Part shown: one piece after another, positions 1 to 8,094 of the stretch
Position numbering within the stretch: position 1 is the stretch's first letter
Layout: every line of letters starts with the position of its first letter
NCBI GenBank assembly: GCA_963822215.1
Contig: CAWGGX010000004.1
Span: 62,001-126,000 of the forward strand
DNA length: 64,000 nt
Direction of reading: 5' to 3'
DNA from: Roseiarcus sp963822215
GTDB taxonomy: Bacteria; Pseudomonadota; Alphaproteobacteria; Rhizobiales; Beijerinckiaceae
Notes under the pieces: model-generated
Databases searched by the model: none
What the model was told of the DNA's origin: nothing
The model's input: only the letters and a program-made list of their open reading frames with translations
Program-made: the position numbers and the translations under genes

Positions 1-14
1 AGATAAAGATTCAA

Positions 15-1115
15 TTATGCTTCCGGAGAGATGAGTTCGAGACCGAGCAGATGCACGCACGCCAGCTCCGGCTCTCGGAGGATATTCCAGCTCAGTTGAA
101 GCTGACAAATCGTGTTTGCGAGCAAGTCCATGGCTTCGCGGGTCTGCTCATGGACCCTTTGGATCAGGCGGACAGCGCAGTAACGCGTCGCCCCCAGCAG
201 AAACGCAGTCGCCGCTCTGCCAGTCAGGCCTCGAACCAGCCGATACGAATTCCAAAAGGTGCGAAGCGCGGGCTGTAACCTGGTCAATGGGAAGCGTGCG
301 AGCGAGAGGTAATGGGCCGGCGGGTGTTCTCCAGTGATCGGGATCGACCACAGCCACACGCCGAGATAGTCGGCGAACATGGAGCCGACGTCCCATGCGG
401 GATCGCCGAGCTCAGCCAGTTCCCAGTCGATGAGCCAGGCTGAGCGAACGCCCGTTTTGGCGGAGAGGAGAATATTGTCGCCTTTCACGTCGAAATGAAC
501 GAGAGTGGTGGGTCGCCACTCTTTTGTCAGCGCGTCGATCAGCGCCCCGAAGGCCGGGAAGGACTGCATGACCCGCACCGCCTGCAGATTGCCGTAGCTG
601 GCGCCGCAGTAGAGAGCGTGATCCGGCCGATGAAGGAATAGCGCATGCGGGAGGCGGCGGGGCAGCCCTTCCGACAAGGCGCTCATCGGCGGTGAGCCAA
701 GGTCAAGGCTGTGCAGGGCCCCCAGAGCCCGCCCTATCCGCGTCGCCGGCCTAGTGGGAATCCGGCCCTGACTCTGATGCGCCGCGAGCGTGCGTGCGAC
801 CGCGATAGAGCGAAGGACCAGCACGCCTTCGTCATCGTCGTATTCGAGAAAAGGGACTGTGTGGCGGCGCAGCGGATGCGAAGCAGGCAAAGCTTGGAAA
901 GCTTTGTAAATCATAGCCTCCCATCCGACCGTCCGCGAAGCGTTCGGCTCCCGAGCTTGCTTGAGCAGCAGCGCATCCCCAGGCTGCCGCTCCACTCGGA
1001 AATTTCCGTTTCGTCGGGACGCGTCGTAGACTTTGACGCCGCTCGCAATCAATTCCGCAAATGTCAAGTGACCGCGGCGCAACAGATAGGGAATCACCGT
1101 TTCTTGTGTCAGCAC
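15..1115 (-). CDS. APH/choline-kinase-fold phosphotransferase, candidate RiPP-modifying kinase
   Basis: This is a 366-residue protein of the aminoglycoside phosphotransferase/choline kinase fold, expected in the cytosol. The ATP lysine is probably K52 in LLLKQ. The catalytic loop HFDVKGDNIL spans about 207-216 (H207, D209, N214), and the metal-binding aspartate is D230 in LIDWE. The start is GTG at 1115 with only a weak Shine-Dalgarno (SD) site; the stop TAA lies 14 nt from the window edge. It lies 73 nt downstream of a Cys-rich protein on the same strand, so the two probably share a transcript. APH-fold proteins occur as antibiotic, homoserine or sugar kinases, and also as the kinase component (LxmK type) of class V lanthipeptide clusters. 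The fold is clear; the substrate is unknown and the RiPP role is inferred from the neighbour. Confidence 0.75.
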   Translation of the reverse strand: MLTQETVIPYLLRRGHLTFAELIASGVKVYDASRRNGNFRVERQPGDALLLKQAREPNASRTVGWEAMIYKAFQALPASHPLRRHTVPFLEYDDDEGVLVLRSIAVARTLAAHQSQGRIPTRPATRIGRALGALHSLDLGSPPMSALSEGLPRRLPHALFLHRPDHALYCGASYGNLQAVRVMQSFPAFGALIDALTKEWRPTTLVHFDVKGDNILLSAKTGVRSAWLIDWELAELGDPAWDVGSMFADYLGVWLWSIPITGEHPPAHYLSLARFPLTRLQPALRTFWNSYRLVRGLTGRAATAFLLGATRYCAVRLIQRVHEQTREAMDLLANTICQLQLSWNILREPELACVHLLGLELISPEA

Positions 1116-1188
1116 GGGATTGGGTTCTTGCGCCGCCGGGCGCGAGGATTTGCCTCGATCTCAGACCGGTGGCCGATATCCGCCGCAC

Positions 1189-1758
1189 TCACAAACAGTC
1201 AATCAGGTTAGTAATACCGCCGCCGCCACACTCAAACTGGTCGGTACGACCGCGGCAACCGGGTAGGTCTTCGCAACTTGTCGGGGCGTTACTGGCGCAA
1301 TGAACGCCTCGGAGAGTTACAGGGTTGCAAATAGCAGCTATGAGAGTTGCGTGCGGCAGTCCAAAGAATGCCCTATTCGCCCCAATTGGAGAAGCCGCAC
1401 CGGCGGCCCGCGCGCCGACGCTCGACATTGGGCCCTGCAGAAACCGGGCTTCGATTTCCGTTGAAACCTGCACCCGCCGCAAGGGAGCGCTGCTCCTGAC
1501 GTAAACGACCGATCCTCCTAATGGAGATTGCGTCGCCGGGACTTGCTGACTGTGGAGAATATCGGAAGATGAGATTTCGTAGTAGTTTCGAAAGCCGGCG
1601 TCTAGATAAAGCCGGACTTTTCCGTCCTCTGCGCTTCGGCCCACAAATCCCGCTAGCGCCACGCTATCAGGAATCGTCGCTGGATCAGGGACCACCGTTT
1701 CCGCGAGGGCATCGAACTCTATCTTGGGGGCGTTCGCCTGCTTCGGTTCCTTCGCCAT
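1189..1758 (-). CDS. 189-residue protein with Cys-rich C-terminus, candidate RiPP precursor
   Basis: I cannot assign this protein to a named family. The start is firm: GGGAGG lies 8 nt before ATG at 1758. The N-terminal part (about 30-108) looks folded and conserved in style, with GFVGRS, VRLYLD, YYEI and ILHS segments and PLGGSVVYV. It is followed by a flexible Ala/Gly/Ser linker (about 110-130). The last 50 residues hold six cysteines (C144, C154, C162, C168, C177, C188) among Ser and Thr, and the chain ends IDCL. There is no signal peptide or membrane segment. A long leader-like domain plus a compact Cys/Ser/Thr tail, next to an APH-fold kinase, suggests a ribosomally made, modified peptide. 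That role is inference; a small metal- or redox-binding protein is the main alternative. Confidence 0.65.
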   Translation of the reverse strand: MAKEPKQANAPKIEFDALAETVVPDPATIPDSVALAGFVGRSAEDGKVRLYLDAGFRNYYEISSSDILHSQQVPATQSPLGGSVVYVRSSAPLRRVQVSTEIEARFLQGPMSSVGARAAGAASPIGANRAFFGLPHATLIAAICNPVTLRGVHCASNAPTSCEDLPGCRGRTDQFECGGGGITNLIDCL

Positions 1759-1786
1759 GGCCGTAACCTCCCAATTTTGCTATCAA

Positions 1787-1799
1787 ATAAAGACTTTAT
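1787..1799. promoter_or_regulatory. Perfect 13-bp palindrome upstream of the Cys-rich protein
   Basis: ATAAAG-A-CTTTAT lies 28 nt upstream of the ATG at 1758, in the only AT-rich stretch of this region. It could be an operator or part of the promoter for the two-gene minus-strand operon. There is no experimental basis. Confidence 0.35.
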
Positions 1800-2134
1800 G
1801 TACCGATTTCCGCCGTCCGGCAAATCACATTTTTCTAGTCTTCGCGTCGACCGCCTCTCTGCCGTGAGGGCAGCGCCGCCCAAGCCAAACCTAAGCGCCG
1901 CGATCGGGACCGACATCCGGCTGCCGAGGTGGCGTAGCCCCGCCAGCGAAATCATCGTCTTCGGGATGACTGGTGCGGGCGGAGACCCGCGCCTGGAGGG
2001 CAAGGCCCGCTTCCCTATCCACTTGCGACGTTCGCGGCCGCGATCTGCAACGGCAGCTTCACGTCGTGAGCGGCGCTTCCGCGCTCCCCTTCTGGTGGCT
2101 CGTCGAATCGCATCGCTGCGGTGCGGAGCTGCGC
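1800..2134. other. Non-coding stretch, no gene supported
   Basis: About 335 bp between the candidate RiPP operon and the next small gene. Open frames exist on both strands, but none has an SD site or a recognisable sequence. It probably holds the promoter of the minus-strand operon. Confidence 0.4.
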
Positions 2135-2353
2135 TCATTTGGCCTCCGGTTCCGACGATTGATGCTCGGTGACAATAACGTAGCCCGATGTGACGTCATA
2201 CGGCGCCAGACCCGGCTCGAGCGTCACTTGCCTGGCCGGTTGCCATATGACGCTAACGACTGTCCCCCCTTCGGCAGCGATGTGGTCCAGCTGATCCCGA
2301 AGTCTCGCTGGCTCATCTCGGACGGTGTACACGGCGTATTGCTTGCGACCCAT
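2135..2353 (-). CDS. Small hypothetical protein, 72 aa
   Basis: The start ATG at 2353 is preceded by a strong SD (AAGGAGGG, spacing about 5 nt), which supports a real gene. The protein is soluble and mixed alpha/beta. It has a central VVSVIWQPAR segment and ends YVIVTEHQ; the helix RLRDQLDHIAAEGG precedes a predicted strand. The shape resembles small DUF4177-like proteins, but I cannot assign a family. It is monocistronic, with non-coding DNA on both sides. Confidence 0.6.
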   Translation of the reverse strand: MGRKQYAVYTVRDEPARLRDQLDHIAAEGGTVVSVIWQPARQVTLEPGLAPYDVTSGYVIVTEHQSSEPEAK

Positions 2354-2542
2354 GGCGACCCTCCTTCTGGCCCGCCGCGTTGATCGCGTAGCGCTAGGCC
2401 ATCGACTGTCGCGCCACGCGCCACGACGCGCAGCTCGCCACCCGGCAACTGGCGCTGAGGCGACCGGGCGACCTTAGCGAACGCCCGGATCAGAATTACG
2501 ACCGTCCACGGTCGCGGGCGGGTCCACAACGCGGACGAGATC

Positions 2543-2747
2543 ATGGCCGAGATCGTCGCCAAGCGGCTTGTCGAGCGTTTGGAGTACACCGGGATTGTCG
2601 TTATCACACGTCGGCCGGAGATCGGCCCGCGGCCTCGGCGTCGCGCGCCGCATGCTCCACCGGCTCGAGGCGGAAGCCGCCAGCGTGGGCTTCGCCGAGC
2701 GGCTCCTGGGTCACCGGGCCAAGGCGTCGCCCCGGCCTTTCCGCTGA
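2543..2747 (+). pseudogene. Frameshifted small hypothetical gene
   Basis: Two coding-like halves sit in different frames. The first reads MAEIVAKRLVERLEYTG and further, and loses coherence near 2630. The second reads through LGVARRMLHRLEAEAAS and ends in TGA at 2745-2747. Joined, they give a compact helical protein of about 68 residues, so a single frameshift in a small gene is likely. The upstream frame stays open, so the true start may be earlier. The 3' end overlaps the end of the convergent NADH dehydrogenase gene. No function is recognised. Confidence 0.35.
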
Positions 2748-4018
2748 TCTCGCGGATAGGCCGTGCTCTCATCGTCGTTGCGGGTAATAAGCCGTGCGGT
2801 GCGCTGATCGCGCATGTAGATCCACAGCCAGGAGAGGGCTACGCTCAGCCGATTGCGCACCCCGATGAGGAAGTAGATGTGGGCGAAGCCCCAGAGCCAC
2901 CATGCAATAGCCCCCGTAAGCTTGATCCAGCCGAAGTCGATCACGGCGCGCCGCTTTCCGATCGTCGCAAGATCGCCTGCGTGCCTGTAGACGAAGGGTG
3001 GAGATGAGGGCGCCCCTCGAAGCCGCGCCCGAATCACTTTCGCCACATAAGTCCCCTCCTGCTTGGCGGCCGGCGCGATGCCGGGGACCGGCCGGCCGTT
3101 CGGCCGCAGGACGAGCGCCGCGTCGCCGATCGCAAAGATCTCGGGATGTCCCGGGACCGTCAGATCGGGCGAGACCATGAGGCGGCCGGCCCGGTCGGCA
3201 GGCGCCTCCACCCACTTCGCCGCCGGCGAGGCCTGCACCCCAGCCGCCCAGATGATTGTTCTCGCGGCCAATTTGCCGCCTTCAAAGACGACGCCCTCGG
3301 TCGAACACTCAGAAACGGCATGACCAAGCGCAATCTCGACTCCAAGCATTTCCAGCGATTGCTTCGCGTAGTCTGACAGATCCTCGGCGAAGGCCGGCAG
3401 GACACGGGAGCCAGCTTCGATCAGAACGATCCGGGCCTTTCGCGTGTCGATGCGTCGGAAGTCGCCGGGCAGCGTCGCGCGCGCCAACTCCGCGATCGCG
3501 CCGGCGAGTTCGACCCCGGTAGGGCCGGCGCCGACGACGACGAAGGTCATCAGCGCCGCCTGCTTCCTTTCGTCCATTTCGCGCTCCGCCTCCTCGAAGG
3601 CGAGCAAAATGCGGCCCCGAATGTCCGTCGCGTCGTCTAGCGTTTTCAGGCCCGGCGCGAACGCCTCCCAGTCGTCGTGACCGAAATAGGCGTGCCGAGC
3701 GCCAGTCGCCAACACGAGGGTGTCGTAGGCGAGCTTTGAGCCGTCATCGAGCACGAGACCGCGAGAGGCCTTGTCGATCGCCTCCACCGCCGCAAGCAGG
3801 GTCGTAACCTCCGGACGGCGCCGAAAGAGCTGCCGGATCGGCCAGGCGATCTCCGACGGCGCCAGCGAGGCCGTCGCGGCCTGATAGAGCAGCGGCTGAA
3901 AAAGATGATAATTGCGTCGATCGACAATCGTGACGCGTACCGCCGCCCCGGCAAGCCCCCGCACAGTCTCGAGTCCGCCGAACCCCGCCCCGACAACGAC
4001 CACATGGTGACCGCTCAT
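2711..4018 (-). CDS. ndh: Type II NADH dehydrogenase (NDH-2)
   Basis: NDH-2 is a single-subunit FAD enzyme that oxidises NADH and reduces quinone at the inner membrane without pumping protons. It has the two dinucleotide folds of the family: GAGFGG at about 10-15 for FAD, and GAGPTGVE at about 163-170 for NADH. It also has the FAD/quinone-site segment YHLFQPLLYQ (about 36-45) and IFAIGDAA near the C-terminal FAD contact. The hydrophobic, Trp-rich stretch WWLWGFAHIYF near the C-terminus fits the membrane anchor. The length (435 aa) is typical. The frame is open further upstream; I chose ATG at 4018 because the family starts just before the FAD motif. It is apparently monocistronic. Confidence 0.88.
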   Translation of the reverse strand: MSGHHVVVVGAGFGGLETVRGLAGAAVRVTIVDRRNYHLFQPLLYQAATASLAPSEIAWPIRQLFRRRPEVTTLLAAVEAIDKASRGLVLDDGSKLAYDTLVLATGARHAYFGHDDWEAFAPGLKTLDDATDIRGRILLAFEEAEREMDERKQAALMTFVVVGAGPTGVELAGAIAELARATLPGDFRRIDTRKARIVLIEAGSRVLPAFAEDLSDYAKQSLEMLGVEIALGHAVSECSTEGVVFEGGKLAARTIIWAAGVQASPAAKWVEAPADRAGRLMVSPDLTVPGHPEIFAIGDAALVLRPNGRPVPGIAPAAKQEGTYVAKVIRARLRGAPSSPPFVYRHAGDLATIGKRRAVIDFGWIKLTGAIAWWLWGFAHIYFLIGVRNRLSVALSWLWIYMRDQRTARLITRNDDESTAYPRDQRKGRGDALAR

Positions 4019-4125
4019 GATCCCATCCATGCTTAAAGCGGTTTGCCCGCGCACAATTGATTCGCAAGATGGCATGCGCGAGACACAAGGGGCGGGGTTG
4101 GCCGATCCGGAAGAATTAGCGCCGC

Positions 4126-4178
4126 CCCTCACCCCGGCCCTCTCCCCGCTTGCGCGGGGCGGGGGAGCCCGTAAGTGG
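4126..4178. repeat. Dispersed GC-rich palindromic repeat
   Basis: The stretch CCCCTCACCCCGGCCCTCTC with a following CCCCGC-TTGC-GCGGGG hairpin recurs in related form near 52225-52290 and 58981-59063. It sits between genes and looks like a member of a genome-wide intergenic repeat family. Confidence 0.6.
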
Positions 4179-4210
4179 GGCGAAAGAGGCGCGCAGGCGG
4201 AACGAGAATG

Positions 4211-5080
4211 CTACGCGCCCAATTTCTTCAACCTCACCGGCGGTTTGGGATCGCCCGGCACGAAGAAGTCCGGCGCGAGGTCGACGCTCGGATCGACCCG
4301 GTATTGGTCGAAGTCCCTGACGCCGTTCTCGAACAAAAACGTGTCGTCGATCAGGAAATTGCCGGTGAAGGACCTTGCGTCCTTGAGAAAGATCGCATGC
4401 GCGGCGTCGGCCAGGATCTCCGGCGTGCGCGAGGCGCGCATCACCGCGTCGCCGCCGAGCAGGTTCCGGATCGCCGCGGTCGCGATGGTCGTGCGCGGCC
4501 AGAGCGCGTTGACGGCGATGCGCTTGCGCCTGAGTTCGCCGGCGAGGCCGAGCACGACGAGGCTCATGCCGTATTTCGCCATCGCATAGGCCGTGTTCGG
4601 CGCGAACCATTTCTCCTGAAGGTCGAGCGGCGGCGACAGCGTCAGGATATGTGCGTTTGTCGACTTTTCGAGATAGGGCACGGCGAATTTCGACACCATG
4701 AAGGTCCCGCGCGCATTGATCTGATGCATCAGGTCGAAGCGTTTCATGTCGGTCGCCTGGGAGTCGGTGAGCGAGATGGCGCTGGCGTTGTTGATCACGA
4801 TGTCGAGGCCGCCAAAGGTCGCCGCGGTTTTCTCGAGAGCGTCGCGCACCTGCGTCTCTTCGCGCACGTCGACGGCGAGCGGCAGCGCCTTGCCGCCGGC
4901 CTTTTCGATCTCTTCCGCCGCCGAATGGATGGTGCCGGGCAGTTTGGGGTTGGGCTCGGCGGTCTTGGCCGCGATGGCGACATTGGCGCCGTCGCGCGCC
5001 GCGCGGAGCCCGATCGCGAGCCCGATGCCGCGCGAGGCGCCGGTGATGAAAAGGGTCTTGCCTGAAAGAGTGTCCGCCAT
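4211..5080 (-). CDS. Short-chain dehydrogenase/reductase, HSDL2-like
   Basis: This is a classical SDR of 289 residues, probably NADP-dependent. It has the cofactor loop TGASRGIG (13-20), NNAS (97-100), and the catalytic S149-Y165-xxx-K169 in a YAMAK context. The AAKTAEPNPKLPGTI segment after the second strand is typical of the hydroxysteroid-dehydrogenase-like protein 2 group. The start ATG at 5080 has GGGGAGGA upstream. The substrate is unknown; relatives act on acyl or steroid-type carbonyls. It lies downstream of the MarR gene on the same strand with an 80-nt gap and may share its control. Confidence 0.85.
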   Translation of the reverse strand: MADTLSGKTLFITGASRGIGLAIGLRAARDGANVAIAAKTAEPNPKLPGTIHSAAEEIEKAGGKALPLAVDVREETQVRDALEKTAATFGGLDIVINNASAISLTDSQATDMKRFDLMHQINARGTFMVSKFAVPYLEKSTNAHILTLSPPLDLQEKWFAPNTAYAMAKYGMSLVVLGLAGELRRKRIAVNALWPRTTIATAAIRNLLGGDAVMRASRTPEILADAAHAIFLKDARSFTGNFLIDDTFLFENGVRDFDQYRVDPSVDLAPDFFVPGDPKPPVRLKKLGA

Positions 5081-5160
5081 GGGCCGTCCTCCCCGGATTC
5101 GTCGTTCACCCAGTGTTGGCGCCGGAGAGCGCAAGGAGCAAGGCCCGCGCGCCGCCGCGC

Positions 5161-5628
5161 CTAGCCTTCGCTCAGCCGCTCGGCCGTCCTGGCGAGGCGC
5201 TGGACGGCCGCGACATCGATCAGGACCGAAAGTTCGGCGTGCGCCTGGCGCCAGGCGGCGAGCGCCGATTCGAGCCGTCGCGCGCCCTCCTCCGTCAGCC
5301 AAACGGCACGGCGGCGGGAGTCGCTCGCGTCGACCGCCATTTCGACGAGCCGATCGCGTTCGAGCACCTGCAGGTTGCGCGACAGCGTCGACGGGTCGAG
5401 CCCGGTGCGCTGGGCGAGCGCGCCGAGCGTATCGTCGGCCGCGGCGGCGATCTGGGCGAGGAGCGCGAACTGGGCGACGCCGAGATCGGTCGACTTCATT
5501 CGATCGGTCAGGAATTGGGTGAGCCTGCGAGCCGTAAGGCGTGCATTGGCGACAGCGCAGGTCTCGACCGCCGCGCGGGCGTCGTCGACCAGCGTTCGGC
5601 GTGGGGCGGGTCTTGCTTTGCGGATCAT
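5161..5628 (-). CDS. MarR family transcriptional regulator
   Basis: This is a winged-helix repressor of about 155 residues. The recognition region LAQRTGLDPSTLSRNLQVLE is followed by the wing (VDASDSRRRAVWLTEEG) and a C-terminal dimer helix, the standard MarR plan. Starts are possible at ATG 5628, ATG 5637 or TTG 5643. I chose 5628 because the others lie on or beside the palindrome at 5638-5652. It is divergent from the thioesterase gene at 5675, so it probably represses itself and that gene from the shared 46-nt region. The inducer is unknown. Confidence 0.85.
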   Translation of the reverse strand: MIRKARPAPRRTLVDDARAAVETCAVANARLTARRLTQFLTDRMKSTDLGVAQFALLAQIAAAADDTLGALAQRTGLDPSTLSRNLQVLERDRLVEMAVDASDSRRRAVWLTEEGARRLESALAAWRQAHAELSVLIDVAAVQRLARTAERLSEG

Positions 5629-5637
5629 TCCGTGCAT

Positions 5638-5652
5638 ATACAATATTTGTAT
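5638..5652. promoter_or_regulatory. Candidate MarR operator (15-bp palindrome)
   Basis: ATACAA-TAT-TTGTAT is a perfect inverted repeat centred between the divergent MarR and thioesterase genes. MarR proteins bind AT-rich palindromes of this size. Its place in the only AT-rich stretch here makes it the best operator candidate. Confidence 0.6.
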
Positions 5653-5674
5653 CTACAATGGAAGGGAGACGGCC

Positions 5675-6166
5675 ATGCTTGACGTTCCGGATCGCCGCTA
5701 CGGCCTCGCTGATCCGAAGGCCCTTGCGGCCATGACGGGCAGACAGGTGCTGGAAGCCATTATGGCGGGCGGCCTGCCGGCGCCGCCGATGGCCAGGACG
5801 CTCGATTTCACGCTGGTCGGGGTCGGCGACGGCTCGGCGGCGTTCGAGGGCGAGCCGGGCGAGGCCTTCCTGAACCCGATGGGCGCGGTGCATGGCGGCT
5901 GGGCGCTCACGCTGGTCGACAGCGCGGCCGGATGCGCCGGCATGACGCTTCTGCCGGCCGGCGGCCTTTATACGACGATCGAAACCAAGGTGAATTTCGC
6001 CCGGCCGATCACGACCAACTCCGGGCGCGTTCGCGCCGAGGCGATCATCGTCGGCCGCGGCCGGAGGATCCTTTCCGCCGAGGCGCGCGTCACCGACGCC
6101 AAGGGCCGGCTGCTGGCGCACGGCACCTCGACGCTCATGGTGCTGAATGAGGGCGCGGCGGCTTGA
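5675..6166 (+). CDS. PaaI-type hotdog thioesterase
   Basis: This hotdog-fold acyl-CoA thioesterase has 163 residues. It carries the family signature NPMGAVHGGW followed by the helix LTLVDSAAGCAG, and a later strand with the TIETKVNFARPI segment. Family members hydrolyse acyl- or aryl-CoA, often clearing stalled intermediates. The start ATG at 5675 has GGGAGA upstream. It is divergent from a MarR gene, so it is probably derepressed by an aromatic or acyl ligand. The specific substrate is not evident. Confidence 0.85.
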   Translation: MLDVPDRRYGLADPKALAAMTGRQVLEAIMAGGLPAPPMARTLDFTLVGVGDGSAAFEGEPGEAFLNPMGAVHGGWALTLVDSAAGCAGMTLLPAGGLYTTIETKVNFARPITTNSGRVRAEAIIVGRGRRILSAEARVTDAKGRLLAHGTSTLMVLNEGAAA

Positions 6167-6221
6167 CACGGCCGCCAGCGCCCGGCGAGACTGCTGCGCC
6201 CGTCGAACGCGACGGACTTTC

Positions 6222-6515
6222 TCAGCCGACCTTATCGACTATCTTCTGCATCTCGGCGGCGGCGAAGCCGCGCAATGTCTGGCCGCGAACGTTGCCCAGT
6301 TTGGCTACGCTCAACATCACGACGGCCGCGGTCTCGTCGTCGGGCGCCTCGATGACCGTGACGATGTCGTAGGCGCCTTGGGTCCAGATGATATCCTTGA
6401 CGGTTGCACCGTGCTCCTTCGCCATCTTCTTGAAGGCGTCGGACCGCTTGACCGAGTCCTTGACGGCGTGAATTCCCTTCTCGGTGAAATTGACCAGTGA
6501 GACATAGAGCGCCAT
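6222..6515 (-). CDS. GYD domain-containing protein
   Basis: A 97-residue protein matching the GYD family: it starts ALYVSLVNFTEKG, contains the core TQGAYDIVTVIEAPDDETA, and ends in a helix. GYD proteins are small ferredoxin-like alpha/beta dimers of unknown biochemical role. The start ATG at 6515 has GGAGGAAA upstream. It is monocistronic, with the thioesterase gene ending convergently 55 nt away. Confidence 0.82.
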   Translation of the reverse strand: MALYVSLVNFTEKGIHAVKDSVKRSDAFKKMAKEHGATVKDIIWTQGAYDIVTVIEAPDDETAAVVMLSVAKLGNVRGQTLRGFAAAEMQKIVDKVG

Positions 6516-6700
6516 GGCGTTTCCTCCGGCCGCGGGGCCACTTGGGAAGTCGTCCTCAGCGTCGGCGGACCCCGCTTGGGGCCGCGCTATACCGACTCAA
6601 GCACCAATTTTCCTAGACGGCAACGCCAATATTTTTCGTTCGTCAACCACGCCGCCCCGCCGTCCGCGCAAGCGAAAATCGGGGCGCCCGGCGGTGCGCG

Positions 6701-7060
6701 CTATTGCGGAACCTTGTCGAGGAAGCCGATCACGTCCTTGATCTTGCCGTCGGCGAGCACGAGGACGTCGCTTCCTTCGATCGGCGCCTCCGCGCCGGCC
6801 GGCCCCAGCGTCCAGGCGAGGCGGACGACGTCGTCGTACCCGCTGGCGTTCGGCTTCAGCGCGAACCGGAAGGCGGGAAACCGCTCCTGGACGCCGGAAA
6901 TCAGGGCGTCGATCGCGTCGAGTCCCTCGACTCGGACCTGCGGGTCGCGATAGGCGGCCGATCCGGCCCAGTGGGAGGCGAGCTTGCCTTGGCGCGCCGG
7001 GGCGCTCCGCTCGTTCCAGACGGCGATGTAGGCTTCGGCGATGGCGACGGCTTCGGTCAT
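6701..7060 (-). CDS. SnoaL-like / NTF2-like family protein
   Basis: A 119-residue cone-shaped NTF2-like fold. The N-terminal helix AEAYIAVWNERS, the HWAGSAAYRDP segment and the C-terminal strands ending KIKDVIGFLDKVP are characteristic of nuclear-transport-factor-2/SnoaL proteins. Members act as small hydrolases, isomerases or ligand binders; nothing here fixes a substrate. AAGGAG lies upstream of ATG 7060. It is divergent from the XRE regulator at 7232, a common arrangement in which the regulator controls the NTF2-like gene. Confidence 0.78.
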   Translation of the reverse strand: MTEAVAIAEAYIAVWNERSAPARQGKLASHWAGSAAYRDPQVRVEGLDAIDALISGVQERFPAFRFALKPNASGYDDVVRLAWTLGPAGAEAPIEGSDVLVLADGKIKDVIGFLDKVPQ

Positions 7061-7231
7061 GGGTTTTCATCTCCTTGCGGGCCGCGCTTTCCGGCGGACC
7101 CGAGCGCGAGTCTGACTGGCCGCGTGCGCCTTTTCGATTGTCTCAGAGGTCATAGCGCGACGAATTCTCCGTTGAACGATGACCTCGGAGGGAATTGACG
7201 AGGGGCGCCGCCGCGCACAGAAAGCCGTCGC

Positions 7232-8017
7232 ATGCAGCAAGCCCCAACGCCGATCGGCCGGATGGTGCGCTCGTGGCGCGAGCGCCGGCGTGTCAGTCAG
7301 CTCGTGCTCGCCGCCGAGGCGCAGGTCTCGCAGAGGCATCTGAGCTTCATCGAGAGCGGGCGGTCGTCGCCGTCGCGCGAAATGGTGACCCGACTGGCGA
7401 ATTCGCTGGACGTCCCGTTGCGCGAGCGGAACGCGCTCCTGCTCGCCGCCGGCTACGCGCCGGTCCACCGCGACCGGCCGCTCGACGACCCGGCGCTCGA
7501 GCATGCGCGGGCTGGCGTCGAGAGGCTCCTCACGCTGCAGGAGCCGTTTCCGGCGCTGGCGCTGGACCGCAACTGGAACGTCGTCGCCGCCAACGCCGCC
7601 GTTCCGATCCTGCTCGCCGGCGTCGACCCGGAGCTCCTGAGGCCGCCGCAGAACGCGATCCGGCTGAGCCTTCACCCGCGCGGCCTCGCGCCCCTCATCG
7701 TCAATTTCGGCGAGTGGCGGGCGCATCTCATCGAACGGTTGCGCCGCCAGCTGCGCCTCACGGGCGACGCGGCAATCGCCGCGCTGATCGCCGAGGCGGA
7801 AGCCTATCCGGCCAAGGCCGCCGGGCCAGCGCGCCACGATGACGTCGCGGTTCTCCTCAAGCTGCGCTCACCGGCGGGCGTTCTGTCCTTCCTGAGCACA
7901 GTCACCGTGTTCGGGACGGCGATCGACATCACGCTGGCCGAGCTGTCGGTCGAGTCCTTCTATCCGGCGGACGACGCAACCCGACAGGCGTTGCGCGCGT
8001 TTCCCGGCGGCGCCTGA
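7232..8017 (+). CDS. XRE family regulator with MmyB-like ligand domain
   Basis: A transcription factor of 261 residues. A helix-turn-helix occupies about 8-60 (SQLVLAAEAQVSQRHLSFIE then SGRSSPSREMVTRLA). After the linker GYAPVHRD there is an MmyB-type ligand-binding domain (about 95-255), with the typical PFPALALDRNWNVVAAN and SPAGVLSFLSTVTVFGT stretches. Such proteins commonly bind a fatty-acid-like ligand. It is divergent from the NTF2-like gene, its most likely target. The gap to hisB is 77 nt, so it is probably not part of the his operon. Confidence 0.85.
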   Translation: MQQAPTPIGRMVRSWRERRRVSQLVLAAEAQVSQRHLSFIESGRSSPSREMVTRLANSLDVPLRERNALLLAAGYAPVHRDRPLDDPALEHARAGVERLLTLQEPFPALALDRNWNVVAANAAVPILLAGVDPELLRPPQNAIRLSLHPRGLAPLIVNFGEWRAHLIERLRRQLRLTGDAAIAALIAEAEAYPAKAAGPARHDDVAVLLKLRSPAGVLSFLSTVTVFGTAIDITLAELSVESFYPADDATRQALRAFPGGA

Positions 8018-8094
8018 CGGCTGCGACAGTCGGACGGGTGGCCAAGCGCTGCCCGGCTTGCTATCACGACTGCCTAACCGTTTGAGGCGAAAGC

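Noticed and set aside
1777..2172. 131-codon plus-strand open frame starting MLSNKDFMYRF
   Set aside because: No SD, Arg/Ser-rich composition typical of a GC-rich shadow, and it runs over the promoter region and the end of a real gene on the other strand.
5081..6169. Long minus-strand frame extending the SDR gene upstream
   Set aside because: It runs antisense and in another frame through the MarR and thioesterase genes; the SDR has its own SD and start at 5080.
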